A stretch of DNA of 34,289 nucleotides from the NCBI GenBank assembly GCA_021791795.1, contig JAJYVX010000009.1, positions 1-34,289 on the forward strand, written 5' to 3'. Shown here one piece after another: positions 10,388 through 18,549 of the stretch; position 1 is the first letter of the stretch; each line of letters opens with the position of its first letter. The position numbers were made by a program, and so were the translations under genes. The stretch is from Actinomycetes bacterium. Lineage in GTDB: Bacteria > Actinomycetota > Acidimicrobiia > Acidimicrobiales > Bog-793. The notes beneath the pieces are model-generated. The model did not search any database and was not told the DNA's origin. It worked only from the letters and a program-made list of their open reading frames with translations.

Positions 10388-10500
10388 GCAGGGGTGACCT
10401 CAGCAGCGAGGCTCAGCGGTGGGGCCTTTCCTGGGTCACTCCTGCCCGGTGGCACGGCGGCATGTGCCGCGCCATTCTCACAGACCGACGACCTGGGTCT
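10388..10500 (+). other. Three consecutive stem-loops, candidate structured RNA
   Basis: Left arm 10388-10399 and right arm 10434-10445 pair over 12 bp with a single G-U wobble, closing a 34-nt loop that can itself form a small AGGC/GCCT helix. Next come GGCAC (10451-10455) with GTGCC (10464-10468), overlapping the alternative stem GCGGCA/TGCCGC, and AGACC (10482-10486) with GGTCT (10496-10500). No match to a known riboswitch core was recognised. There is no U-tract, so a simple intrinsic terminator is unlikely. Confidence 0.35.
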
Positions 10501-10621
10501 CGCGCGGCACGAACAGCGTGGACGACGGGAACCTGACTGCAAGCGGTGTGCACGGCGGGGCGTTCGCCTGACTGGCCGATAGCCCCGTGTCGTTGGCGGG
10601 TGACCTCGAGTACGTCTCGCT

Positions 10622-10637
10622 CCGGTTCCCGAACCGG
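10622..10637. promoter_or_regulatory. 16-bp palindrome CCGGTTC-CC-GAACCGG upstream of the ECF sigma gene
   Basis: Perfect 7-bp arms around CC, 82 bp before the proposed sigma-factor start. CTCC and GGAG flank it and could extend the pairing. The position fits an operator or a hairpin in the leader. The regulator is unknown. Confidence 0.4.
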
Positions 10638-10718
10638 CACCGGAGCGCTCCCTTCGCGGTGTCCGTGTTCCCTTGCCCGTCCCGACCTGGGACACTGGAG
10701 CGGGAGCGATTGGGGTCG

Positions 10719-11354
10719 ATGACACTCGGGAGCCGGTTCGCGTCGACCATGGATGCCGCGCGCCGCGGGGACGAGGCAGCCCTGGCGGAGCTGTACATGG
10801 ACGTCAACCCGATCCTCCTCCGCTTCCTCCGCGCCCGAGAGCCCGGCGAAGCGGAGGACTTGGCATCAGAGGTGTGGCTGCGGCTGTCCCGCCTACTTCC
10901 CTCGTTCAAAGGAGACGAGCCCGGATGGTTCGGGCTGGTGTTCCTCGTGGCTCGGCGGTGCCTGAACGACCATTGGAAGCGACAACGTCGGCGGAAGACG
11001 GAGCCGGTGGCCATTGACGATCTCATCCACCATCCCGGTCCCGCCGATGTCGAGGCCGAGGGACTCGAGTCGGTCTCGACGGCGGAGGCGATCCGTTTCG
11101 TCACCGGCCAACTGAACCGAGACCAAGCCGACGTGCTGCTGCTGCGCCTGCTCGTAGGACTCAGCGTGGAGGAGGTCGCGGCGGCCATCGGCAGGCGACC
11201 GGGTCACGTGAGAGTTCTCCAGCACCGCGCCGTCGCCGCGCTGCGGGCGCGGCTGGCGGCTGGCGAGGAGGGCGCGCGAAGCGTAGCCACCGTGAGCTTC
11301 GCGGCGGAGCACCTCGGGACAGATGCTGCGCCGACCCTCGGAGGGCTGAAGTGA
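10719..11354 (+). CDS. ECF-type RNA polymerase sigma factor
   Basis: A 211-residue alternative sigma factor with sigma-70 regions 2 and 4 only. Region 2 covers roughly residues 10-80, with AALAELYMDVNPILLRFLRA, EAEDLASEVWLRLSRLL and the -10 recognition helix around WFGLVFLVARRCLNDHWKRQRRR. Region 4 (about 125-185) reads LNRDQADVLLLRLLVGLSVEEVAAAIGRRPGHVRVLQHRAVAALRARL, with a normal helix-turn-helix. The ATG at 10719 is preferred over an in-frame GTG at 10587 because homology to region 2 begins just after it and a GGGG run lies 4 nt upstream. The stop overlaps the GTG start of the next gene by 4 nt (GTGA), the usual arrangement for a sigma factor and its membrane partner. The target regulon is not evident. 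Confidence 0.88.
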   Translation: MTLGSRFASTMDAARRGDEAALAELYMDVNPILLRFLRAREPGEAEDLASEVWLRLSRLLPSFKGDEPGWFGLVFLVARRCLNDHWKRQRRRKTEPVAIDDLIHHPGPADVEAEGLESVSTAEAIRFVTGQLNRDQADVLLLRLLVGLSVEEVAAAIGRRPGHVRVLQHRAVAALRARLAAGEEGARSVATVSFAAEHLGTDAAPTLGGLK

Positions 11355-12262
11355 GCGCCATGCGAAGGCGGCGCGACGCCATCGACGAGATGCTGCGGGC
11401 GACGGGGCGCATGGGAGGTGCGGACGGTCTTGAGCCGGTGGCGGACATGCTCCGTGCACTCGCCGCTCCTTCGCCTCTCCTCTCGACAAAAGCCGGAGGC
11501 GTGACCCTCGGGCCGCCTGAGGTTGCCCTCGGGCCGCTCGACGTCGCCCTCATCGGCGAGGTCGCTCGCTCGGTGAGGTCGAGGGGGCGCAGCTCCTATC
11601 TCGACCGCCTCAGGATCGCCGCGGCGACGGCGACGGCCAAGGGCCTCATCATCGTCGGCGTGTTGATCGGCGGTTCGGTCGCGGCTGCCGCCACCGGCAG
11701 CCTGCCTGCGCCGATACAACATGCCGTCGCCCGGGCTCTCGCCGGGCTCGGGATTCGCATACCGGGTGACGTCGCGGGAGCACCGTCTCGAGGGCGAGCG
11801 AGCATCGGCAGTGCTCTCGCGGGCGCGGACACTACGCAGGTGCCTGCCAGCACGTCCGCCCCTGCCGGAAGAAGAGCACTGGCCAACCGGCCTACCGAGA
11901 GCCGACACGGCCGAAAAGGCCCGAGAGGCCGCGGCAGCGGCTCGTCGCCGGGCAGCGGCCACACGAGGCGTGGAACCGGCGGAGGGCGGTCGCAGCACGG
12001 CGGCAAGGGCAAGGGGCACTCGCAAGGCCGCGGCAAGGGCAAGGGGCACTCGCACGGGCGCGGCAAGGGCAAGGGGCACTCGCACGGCCGCGGCAAGGGG
12101 CACTCGCACGGTCATGGCAATGGGCCGGGCACGGGGCCGGGGCCGGGGCAGGGGCCGGGCAACGGGCACGGCAAGAGGCCAGCCGACGAGCCGGGGCAGG
12201 GCGATGGACCGGGGCAGGAACAACGCCCATCCAAGCCTGTGCACGGCCGCCCGAGCGTCTGA
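11351..12262 (+). CDS. Single-pass membrane protein with Gly/Lys/His repeat tail, probable anti-sigma partner
   Basis: A 303-residue protein not assignable to a named family. The N-terminal 90 residues are predicted cytoplasmic (IDEMLRATGRMGG, then an Arg-rich RSVRSRGRSSYLDRLR). One membrane helix follows at about 96-115 (AKGLIIVGVLIGGSVAAAAT), then LPAPIQHAVARALAGLGIRIP, a juxtamembrane motif often seen in actinobacterial proteins encoded after ECF sigma genes. From about residue 180 to the end the chain is low-complexity, Gly/Ser/Arg-rich, then GKGKGHSHGR repeats and Gly/Pro runs, predicted outside the membrane. The translational overlap with the ECF gene suggests it controls that sigma factor, as an anti-sigma factor or sensor. 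The His-rich tail could bind divalent metal or polyanions (inference). No classical zinc anti-sigma motif (HxxxCxxC) is visible. Confidence 0.7.
   Translation: MSAMRRRRDAIDEMLRATGRMGGADGLEPVADMLRALAAPSPLLSTKAGGVTLGPPEVALGPLDVALIGEVARSVRSRGRSSYLDRLRIAAATATAKGLIIVGVLIGGSVAAAATGSLPAPIQHAVARALAGLGIRIPGDVAGAPSRGRASIGSALAGADTTQVPASTSAPAGRRALANRPTESRHGRKGPRGRGSGSSPGSGHTRRGTGGGRSQHGGKGKGHSQGRGKGKGHSHGRGKGKGHSHGRGKGHSHGHGNGPGTGPGPGQGPGNGHGKRPADEPGQGDGPGQEQRPSKPVHGRPSV
12001..12114 (+). repeat. 30-bp in-frame tandem repeat encoding GKGKGHSxGR
   Basis: Three complete 30-bp units start at 12001, 12031 and 12061, and a 24-bp fourth unit starts at 12091, lacking one GGCAAG. Units differ at only a few bases (CAAGGC versus CACGGG/CACGGC). 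Both the 30-bp unit and the 6-bp change keep the reading frame, so the repeat number can vary without breaking the protein. Confidence 0.85.
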
Positions 12263-12285
12263 ACGGGGTCGCCCTCCGGTATACG
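12258..12285 (+). promoter_or_regulatory. Putative dnaG-rpoD promoter, leaderless layout
   Basis: TATACG (12280-12285) ends 6 nt before the GTG at 12292 and 9 nt before the ATG at 12295. A weak -35-like TCTGAA lies at 12258-12263. No Shine-Dalgarno sequence separates the -10 from the start, which suggests the primase mRNA is leaderless and transcribed separately from the upstream ECF pair. Confidence 0.4.
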
Positions 12286-12291
12286 GTCGGC

Positions 12292-14163
12292 GTGATGGGA
12301 ATAGTGCCAGAGGATGTCGCGGCCGTCCGAGCCGCGACCGACATCGTGGCACTGATCGGCGAATTCGCCCCGCTGAAACGGGTGGGGCGCCGCTTCGTCG
12401 GGCTCTGCCCCTTCCATGCCGAAAAGACGCCGTCCTTCAGTGTCAACGCCGAAGAGGGCTTCTACTACTGCTTCGGCTGCAAGGCGGCCGGCGACGCAAT
12501 CAGCTTTCTCCGGGCCATAGAAGGGTGTGACTTCGTCGAGGCGGTGGAGCGCCTCGCCGAGCGTGCCGGCATCGCCGTTCGCCACGATGCCGGCGCGACT
12601 TCGGAGCGTGATCGGCTCCAGCCGTTGAAGGACGCCATGGCTAGAGCTGTGTCCTTCTACCACCAGCGACTGCTCGACGGTCGCGACGCAGGTCCGGCCC
12701 GCCAGTACCTGCGCTCCCGGGGGTATGGGGGGGAGGTCGTGAGGCAGTTTCGCCTCGGATGGGCGCCGGGCGGCAGCCAGTTGGTCCGGGCGCTCAGAGT
12801 CGACACGAAGCTGCTGGAGTCATGCGGGCTGGCCCGGTCCGGCAACTACGGGCCACAGGATGCCTTCCGGGAGCGGATCGTGTTCCCGATATTCGATCCC
12901 TCCGGTGCCGCCATAGCTCTCGGCGGGCGGGTCGTACCCGGTGGGCGCGATGGCGGGCCCAAGTACCGCAACTCGCCCGAGACGCCGATCTACTCCAAGC
13001 GGCGCACGCTGTACGCACTCAACTGGGCGCGCCACGACATAGTCCAGACGCAGGAGGTGATCGTGTGCGAGGGCTACACGGACGTCATCGGGCTCTTCCT
13101 CGCCGGGCTGCCTCGTGCCGTCGCGACGTGCGGCACGTCGCTCACGGAGGACCACTTCAAACTGCTCGCTCGATTCGCCAAACGGGTGGTGCTGGCCTTC
13201 GACGCCGACGCGGCGGGTCAGGAGGCAGCGGCTCGCTTCTACGAATGGGAGCGACGGCACGACCTCGAAGTCGCGGTGGCTGCGCTGCCCGCAGGCAGTG
13301 ACCCGGGCGAGCTCGCATCCCGCGACCCCGACGCCCTGCGCTTGGCCGTCGAGCACGCCAAGCCGTTCCTGCAGTTCCGGCTGGACCGCGTGCTCTCGCC
13401 CGACCGGTTGAAGACACCCGAGGCGCGCGCCCGCGCCGCCGAGGAGGCGGTGGCGATCGTGGCCGAGCACCCGAACGAGCTCGTGCGCGACCAGTACGCC
13501 ATGACGGTGGCCGACCGGTCTCGCATCGACGCGGAGCGGATCCGCGACCGTGTCGAGCGCGCGCGGCAGCAGCCCCAGGCGAGAGACGGGCACACCGGTG
13601 GTGCCGCCGGATCGCCGCGGCTCGACCTCTCGCGTGCAACCGACGTCGCCGCGACCATGTCCTCCTCCCGGAACGGCCCCGGACCGGTCTCGCCGGGCAC
13701 CAGGGCGGGGAGGGACGCGCTGGCGCTCGCGGTCCACGAGCCGGCGTCCATGGCCAACCGCCTCGTCGAGGCGTTGTTCGCTGACCAGGTGCAGCTCGAA
13801 GCATTCCGGGCCCTCTGGAAGTCCTCGTCCCTCGCCGAGGCAGTCGACGTCGCCCCGGACGAGTCGGCGGACCTGCTCCGCCAGCTCATAGTGAGCGAGC
13901 CGCCCACCGACGCGGATGAGACACTCGTCGCGCTCACGAGAGCGGCCGCCTCGCGCGAGTTGGCAGCGCTCGAGCGAGACGCCCGAATTGCCGAGGCGGA
14001 AGGTGACCAGGATCGGTTCAGCGTGGTCGTGGCGTCGATCGGCTGGCTGAAGCAGCAACTAGAAGCGATGGACGAACGAAACGACGAGAAACCCGCCCTC
14101 CTCGTGACAGACGCCGCAAACCAGTTGTTAGCGTGGTTTTCGGAGCGAGGGGAGGTCGTATGA
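12292..14163 (+). CDS. dnaG: DNA primase
   Basis: Synthesises RNA primers for lagging-strand replication with the DnaB helicase. The 623-residue protein has the three DnaG parts. An N-terminal CHC2 zinc finger has Cys39, His42, Cys60 and Cys63 ([12 protein letters not shown] ... [11 protein letters not shown]). The central RNA polymerase/Toprim core holds [50 protein letters not shown] (catalytic Glu) and [14 protein letters not shown] (Asp pair). The C-terminal helicase-binding region (from about 480) is less conserved and ends [18 protein letters not shown]. The start is GTG 12292 or the adjacent ATG 12295. The stop overlaps the rpoD start by 4 nt (ATGA), so primase and primary sigma factor are translationally coupled. 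No rpsU gene is present upstream, unlike the classical macromolecular synthesis operon. Confidence 0.96.
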   Translation: MMGIVPEDVAAVRAATDIVALIGEFAPLKRVGRRFVGLCPFHAEKTPSFSVNAEEGFYYCFGCKAAGDAISFLRAIEGCDFVEAVERLAERAGIAVRHDAGATSERDRLQPLKDAMARAVSFYHQRLLDGRDAGPARQYLRSRGYGGEVVRQFRLGWAPGGSQLVRALRVDTKLLESCGLARSGNYGPQDAFRERIVFPIFDPSGAAIALGGRVVPGGRDGGPKYRNSPETPIYSKRRTLYALNWARHDIVQTQEVIVCEGYTDVIGLFLAGLPRAVATCGTSLTEDHFKLLARFAKRVVLAFDADAAGQEAAARFYEWERRHDLEVAVAALPAGSDPGELASRDPDALRLAVEHAKPFLQFRLDRVLSPDRLKTPEARARAAEEAVAIVAEHPNELVRDQYAMTVADRSRIDAERIRDRVERARQQPQARDGHTGGAAGSPRLDLSRATDVAATMSSSRNGPGPVSPGTRAGRDALALAVHEPASMANRLVEALFADQVQLEAFRALWKSSSLAEAVDVAPDESADLLRQLIVSEPPTDADETLVALTRAAASRELAALERDARIAEAEGDQDRFSVVVASIGWLKQQLEAMDERNDEKPALLVTDAANQLLAWFSERGEVV

Positions 14164-15209
14164 CGTGGAGCACAGGCGCCGAGAACGGTGACCTGCTCAC
14201 GCCTTCGCAGGCGGCAGAGCGGCGCTCCAGGGTGGCTACTGCCATGGCCGTGGCCGAATACCAGCACTCCTCCTCGTCGGGCACCGATCCGGTACGCGCC
14301 TATCTGAAGGAGATAGGACGAGTGCCGTTGCTCACCTCCGAGCTCGAGGTCCTCTGCGCCCAGCAGATCGAGGCCGGTGTCGAGGCTTCGGCGATATACG
14401 AATCGTGGCAAGCCGAAGGCACGCTCGGGCTCGTGCCGTTCGCCGAGCGTCGTCAGATCGAGCAGGCCGTCCGCGACGGCCAGGATGCGAAGGACCTTCT
14501 CATCGAAGCGAACCTTCGGCTGGTGGTCTCGATCGCCAAGCGCTACCGCAATCGTGGCATGGCGTTCCTCGATCTCATCCAGGAGGGGAACCTCGGCCTC
14601 ATGCGGGCGGTGGAGAAGTTCGACTACCAGCGAGGGTTCAAGTTCTCGACCTATGCGACCTGGTGGGTCCGCCAGGCGATAACCCGCGCCGTTGCCGACC
14701 AGGCGAGGACGATCCGGATCCCCGTCCACATGGTGGAGACGATCAACAAGGTGCTGCGGACACAGCGTCAGCTCTCCCAGGAGCTCGGCCGGGAGCCGAC
14801 CGTGGAGGAGATCGCCGAGAAGAGCCAGTTCCCCGTAGAGCGTGTGCGGGAGCTGCAGCGGATAAGCCAGGACACCGTCTCGCTCGAACAGCCGATCGGC
14901 GAGGAGGAGGACTTCTCGCTCTCGGACCTGATCGAGGACCAGAGCGCCGAGGTGCCCGCTGACGCGGCCACTCGCATGCTTCTCAACGAGGCGGTCAAGC
15001 GGGCACTCGGCGAGCTGACCCCGAGGGAACAGGAAGTCGTGCGACTACGTTTCGGCCTCGACGACGGGAGGATCAGGACGCTCGAAGAGGTCGGTCAGAT
15101 CTTCGGCGTCACGCGTGAGCGCATCCGTCAGATCGAGATGAAGACGCTCGCGAAGCTGCGCCACCCGATGGTCAGCCGACCGCTGCGCGACTACGTCGAG
15201 GGTGACTGA
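14160..15209 (+). CDS. rpoD: Primary RNA polymerase sigma factor (sigma-70/SigA)
   Basis: A 349-residue vegetative sigma factor. Region 1.2 reads [21 protein letters not shown]. Region 2 is near-canonical ([53 protein letters not shown]), including the -10 recognition and melting residues. Region 3 contains [13 protein letters not shown] and the 3.2 finger [21 protein letters not shown]. Region 4.2 holds the -35 helix-turn-helix [20 protein letters not shown] and ends [18 protein letters not shown]. The acidic region 1.1 is short or absent; only about 40 residues precede region 1.2. The ATG at 14160 has a strong GGGGAGG just upstream, inside the dnaG 3' end, and overlaps the dnaG stop. An in-frame GTG at 14133 would add nine residues and is less likely. 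Confidence 0.95.
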   Translation: MTWSTGAENGDLLTPSQAAERRSRVATAMAVAEYQHSSSSGTDPVRAYLKEIGRVPLLTSELEVLCAQQIEAGVEASAIYESWQAEGTLGLVPFAERRQIEQAVRDGQDAKDLLIEANLRLVVSIAKRYRNRGMAFLDLIQEGNLGLMRAVEKFDYQRGFKFSTYATWWVRQAITRAVADQARTIRIPVHMVETINKVLRTQRQLSQELGREPTVEEIAEKSQFPVERVRELQRISQDTVSLEQPIGEEEDFSLSDLIEDQSAEVPADAATRMLLNEAVKRALGELTPREQEVVRLRFGLDDGRIRTLEEVGQIFGVTRERIRQIEMKTLAKLRHPMVSRPLRDYVEGD

Positions 15210-15480
15210 ACGAACCGTCGGCGTGGCCGAGCGAGGAACCGAGCAGCGAGGTCACACGGTCGAGAGCGGCTTCCTGGGACGGGCCTTCGAGCATCGAGAC
15301 GACCCGTTCCCGGGCGAGATCGCCGACGGCCCTCACCCGTGCGGCAGTGGCTTGCGGCACGGGCTTCTTGCGCCGTTGCCCCAACTCGGCACCGACGCCG
15401 AGCCTGCGCAGCTCGGCTGCCTTCACTGCCGCGAGTACACCGACGGCACACCCAAGAGCTAGCCCTACCTTGAAGCCCAT
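15172..15480 (-). CDS. Small hypothetical membrane protein, convergent with rpoD
   Basis: A 102-residue predicted protein of unknown function. Residues 4-22 ([19 protein letters not shown]) form one possible membrane helix, followed by a basic, helical region ([15 protein letters not shown]) and an amphipathic stretch [19 protein letters not shown]. The ATG at 15480 is preceded by AGAAGG with good spacing, and third codon positions are mostly G or C, both of which favour a real gene. Its 3' end overlaps the rpoD 3' end by 38 bp in convergent orientation. The layout (short N-terminal anchor then charged helix) resembles YtxH-type membrane-anchored proteins only in general shape; no family is claimed. 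Confidence 0.55.
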   Translation of the reverse strand: MGFKVGLALGCAVGVLAAVKAAELRRLGVGAELGQRRKKPVPQATAARVRAVGDLARERVVSMLEGPSQEAALDRVTSLLGSSLGHADGSFSHPRRSRAAVG

Positions 15481-15571
15481 CCCCTTCTTCTACCCGCGAC
15501 TCGGCGCCGAGCGCCAGCGCGATGCAGACGGAGTTGCGTCTCGCCTACTCGTGGGACCCGGTACCGGCGGT

Positions 15572-15577
15572 TAGTAT
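15572..15577 (+). promoter_or_regulatory. Candidate -10 element of the tRNA-Asn gene
   Basis: TAGTAT is an AT-rich hexamer 52 bp before the mature tRNA 5' end, in otherwise GC-rich DNA. No clear -35 element was found. Confidence 0.3.
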
Positions 15578-15628
15578 CTTGCGGCTCGAGCGCAGAGGTT
15601 CTCGAAGAAGATCCTGGTGGTCGCTCAT

Positions 15629-15701
15629 TCCGGGGTAGCTCAATCGGCAGAGCAGCGGACTGTTAATCCGTTGGTTGAGAGTTCGAGTCTCTCCCCCGGA
15701 G
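15629..15701 (+). tRNA. tRNA-Asn (anticodon GTT)
   Basis: A 73-nt cloverleaf. The acceptor stem TCCGGGG pairs perfectly with CCCCGGA, with discriminator G at 15701. The D stem is GCTC/GAGC, the anticodon stem is GCGGA/TCCGT (one G-U pair) and the T stem is GAGAG/CTCTC with TTCGAGT loop. The anticodon GTT is at 15662-15664, in loop CTGTTAA. The CCA end is not encoded; the following bases are CAG. Confidence 0.97.
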
Positions 15702-15773
15702 CAGCTTTGGTCGGGCGTTTCCCGCCTTCGCTCGGGCATGCCTGGACACCAAGGACTGCTCACCGGAGATCTG

Positions 15774-16136
15774 ATGCCGACCGCCAGGGAACGACTCATC
15801 CGACACGCTCTCGCTTACCCGGGCGCCTGGGAGGACCACCCGTGGGGCGAGACCGTCGTCAAGGTCGGGAAGAAGGTCTTCCTCTTCGCCGGCGCAGATG
15901 AGTCGGCGCCGGCACGAGTCTCTCTGAAGCTGCCCGAGTCCGCCGAGGAAGCGCTCGGTTTCGATGGGGTGGAGCCGACCGCCTACGGGCTCGGGCGGTC
16001 GAGCTGGGTGACCGTACCCCTCCGGCGAGCGCCTAGAGGTCTGCTCGAGGACTGGATCGAGGAGAGCTACCGAGCGGTGGCGCCGAAGGCGATGATCTCA
16101 GCTCTCGAGGCTGTGAGAGCCCCGGAACGGCACTGA
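15774..16136 (+). CDS. MmcQ/YjbR-family protein
   Basis: A 120-residue protein of the YjbR/MmcQ family, small cytoplasmic proteins with a CyaY-like fold that are often annotated as DNA-binding and have poorly defined roles. Visible family features are the N-terminal ALAYPGAWEDHPWGETVVKVGKKVFLF block, VSLKLPESAEEAL and the C-terminal WVTVPLRRAPRGLLEDWIEESYRAVAPK. The ATG at 15774 is chosen because GGAG lies about 6 nt upstream; the frame extends back into the tRNA, which is not plausible as coding. The gene starts 72 bp after the tRNA-Asn. Its 3' 104 bp overlap the 3' end of the convergent MMPL transporter gene. Confidence 0.85.
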   Translation: MPTARERLIRHALAYPGAWEDHPWGETVVKVGKKVFLFAGADESAPARVSLKLPESAEEALGFDGVEPTAYGLGRSSWVTVPLRRAPRGLLEDWIEESYRAVAPKAMISALEAVRAPERH

Positions 16137-18475
16137 AGCCGTCGCTCTCCCCGCCCTGAGGAGCAGGCGTCGCGCCGTTCGGATGTCCCCCACCGTTCAT
16201 CTGGGCGACCTGGAGAAGAGCTCCCGGACCGGGGTCCTTCGTGCCCGGATAACCCATGCCTGCCTCGATGTGCCTCGGCCACCAGTTCCACTTGCCGAGA
16301 AGCGCGACGGTCGAGGGTACGAGAAGGGTTCGGACGAGGAACGTGTCCATGAGGATCCCCACCGCCAGGCCGAAGCCGATGTCGCGGACCTGACTGCCGC
16401 CCGGGCCCCTCGATCCGGCGATGGCGAGCACGGCGAAGCTGCCTGCCAGCACGAGCCCCGCCGAGGTGATCGTCGGCCCCGAAAGGCCGACGGCCCTCAC
16501 CACCGCCTCCCGGAGCGAGTGGTCGTGCGCCTCCTCCCTGATGCGCGTCATGACGAGGATGTTGTAGTCCTCCCCCAACGCGAGCAGGAAGATGAACATG
16601 AGGAACGGTAAGAGGAAGGTGAGCCCCTGGTCGCCTGCGATCCAGATGAAGACGATCGAGGCGAGCCCGAGCGCGGCGAGGTAGCTCAGGACGACGCTCG
16701 CGATGAGGTACAAGGGGGCGACGGCGCTCCTCAGCACCAGCGCGAGCAGGATCGCGATGGCGAGGACAGCGAGCGGGATGATGTGGATGAGGTCGCCGTT
16801 CGACGTGGACGAGATGTCGTAGAGCGCCGGGGCCTCACCAGCCACCCCGCTCGCCGAGGCACCGGTGGCACGCGCCGCGCCTGAGACGAGCGAGCGCAGC
16901 GCCGGCACCTCCTCGAGGGCTGCGGTCGAGCCCGGGTCGCCCACGGACAGACCCGCCTGGAACTGGATGACCCGGCCGTTGGCGCTCACGAACTGCGACT
17001 CGCCGCGGTACGAGACGTAGACGAGGAGTGGGATCTTCAGCCCCGGTGGAGGAAGCGGTGGCAGCAGCTTCGGCGGGCCGAGCGCGTGGTGGAGCTGCTC
17101 GAGCTGAGCGGCGGTGAACGGGATCGTCGAGGGGTTGAGTGGCCCGAGCAGTGTCTTGAAGTAGCCCGAAGCCTCGAGCCGAGCCTGGTCCGTCAGGAGT
17201 ACGGAGGGGTCGTTCCAGACGGAGTGGGGGTAGACGAAGACCAGGTTCGTCGGGTTGGCGCTCGACTGGGGGAAGTACCTGGCGAGCTCGGCGTCGGCCG
17301 CCGCCGCCGTCGTGTGGGCGGGTGCGCTCGTCGCGCCGCCGAAGCCCGATGGGGCGTAGAGGACAGCACCTGCCGCGAGGCCGCCGAAGACGACGAGGCC
17401 GGCCACGAGCGTCGGGACGGGCCGGCTGACCACGCGGGCCGCCACCCTGCCCCACAGCCCGCCGTGGCGCTGGCCCTTGCGGGGCATGGAGGGCCAGAAG
17501 ACGGCACGACCGAGTATCGCCAGCAGCGCAGGCAGCAACGTGAGACCGGCGACGAGCATCGTCGCGATTCCGATGGCAAGCGGGATCCCCAGGTCGTGAT
17601 AGATGCCGAACGTCGCCAGCAGAAGCGAGAGGAGGGCGAGTATGACCGTCCCCGCAGAGGCCGTGATCGACTCGCCAACTCGTGACACCGCGAGTGACAC
17701 AGCCGAGTGTGGGTCGAGGCCGTTGCGTATGCCTTCTCGGACCCTGTAGACGAGGAAGAGCCCGTAGTCCGTGCCGGCGCCGAGGACGATCACGATGAGG
17801 AGGAGTTGCGTCACCTCCGAGATCTTCAACCCGTGCGCCCCGAGCTCGCCGATGAACCCTCCCGAGAGGGCGAGCACCACCACAGGAGGGAGCAGGGTGA
17901 CGAAGGGTGCCAGCACCGACCTGAAGATGAGCAGCAGGAGCACGACGATGAAGATGACCGACAGGCCCTGGGTCTGTGTCCCGGTCGTCTTCGAAGCGGC
18001 GTTCTGGGCCACGGAGTCGACGACCTGGCCTGCGAGGTAGAGATGAAGCCCGGGCGGTGCCCGGAGGCTGTTGAGCGTGTGCTGCAGGGCGTTCACCGTC
18101 GCGGTCGCCTTCTGCGGGCTGTAGGGTCGGCGAGGGCACGACGGGAAGCACCCGCCTCACGTTCTGCACCTGCGATGCGAGCTTGGACTCGTGCTGCAGG
18201 AGGGCTATGTCGCTCGGCCCGAGTGTGTGCCCGGGGCGGACGGCGACCACCACTATGGGTACGAGGCTCTCCTTGCCGATGAGCGGCCGAGCCAGGTTGG
18301 CGGCCTTCACGTCTGGAGCGTTCGAAGGGAGAAACTGCGTGTTGTCGTTGGTCACCTGGCTTGCCAGTGAAGGCAGTGCCTTCATGGCAACACCGGTCCC
18401 GACCAGCCAAATGACGAGTATCAGCCAGCGGTATTTGACGGTGGCGCGGCCGAGCGCGCTGAAGAGAGCATGCAT
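16033..18475 (-). pseudogene. MMPL/RND-family transporter gene broken by a frameshift
   Basis: The product would be a 12-helix MMPL-type exporter of the RND superfamily (lipid, drug or siderophore export, proton-driven). The 5' part, 18475 to about 18130, reads MHALFSALGRATVKYRWLIL, then FLPSNAPDVKAANLARPLIG and RRVLPVVPSPT. The frame then shifts by one base, and the rest (about 18127 to 16033) continues as YSPQKATATVNALQHTLNSL. That part holds the transporter core with the family's membrane motifs GAGTDYGLFLVYRVREGI (about 17700-17800) and ALGEDYNILVMTRIREEA (about 16540-16600). Total length, 2443 nt, is one base more than a multiple of three, consistent with a single-base insertion near 18120-18135. 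The rest of the coding sequence is intact, so this is either a recent mutation or a sequencing error. It follows the ABC operon by 75 bp. Confidence 0.8.
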
Positions 18476-18549
18476 TGAACGATCCGAGGGTCAGGGGTCG
18501 GCAGTCCGGAAAAAGCAACCCTACTGCCTTCGGGCGCCGTCTCGGGCCC

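Larger units (their letters stand above)
10255..10718. other. 464-bp intergenic region with clustered inverted repeats
   Basis: No convincing gene is seen between ppdK and the ECF sigma gene. Short open frames on both strands lack ribosome binding sites and family resemblance. The region holds several inverted repeats: a 12-bp stem with 34-nt loop (10388-10445), GGCAC/GTGCC (10451-10468), AGACC/GGTCT (10482-10500), and a 16-bp near-palindrome at 10622-10637. It may carry the ppdK 3' untranslated region, a small RNA or leader, and the sigma-gene promoter. Confidence 0.5.

Noticed and set aside
10388-10445. Known riboswitch (SAM-IV, cobalamin or TPP type)
   Set aside because: The stem contains a GGTGGGG stretch faintly like actinobacterial SAM motifs, but the conserved core sequences are absent and the downstream gene is an ECF sigma factor.
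10315-10582. Short overlapping plus-strand frames in the ppdK-sigma intergenic region
   Set aside because: No Shine-Dalgarno sequence and no conserved-looking protein; the inverted repeats in the same DNA explain the structure better.
12001-12114. CRISPR-like array
   Set aside because: The repeats are directly adjacent with no spacers and lie in frame inside a coding sequence.
18093-18518. Separate small gene at the start of the MMPL gene
   Set aside because: It is another frame of the same MMPL 5' region; the MMPL N-terminal sequence is clear in the frame starting at 18475.
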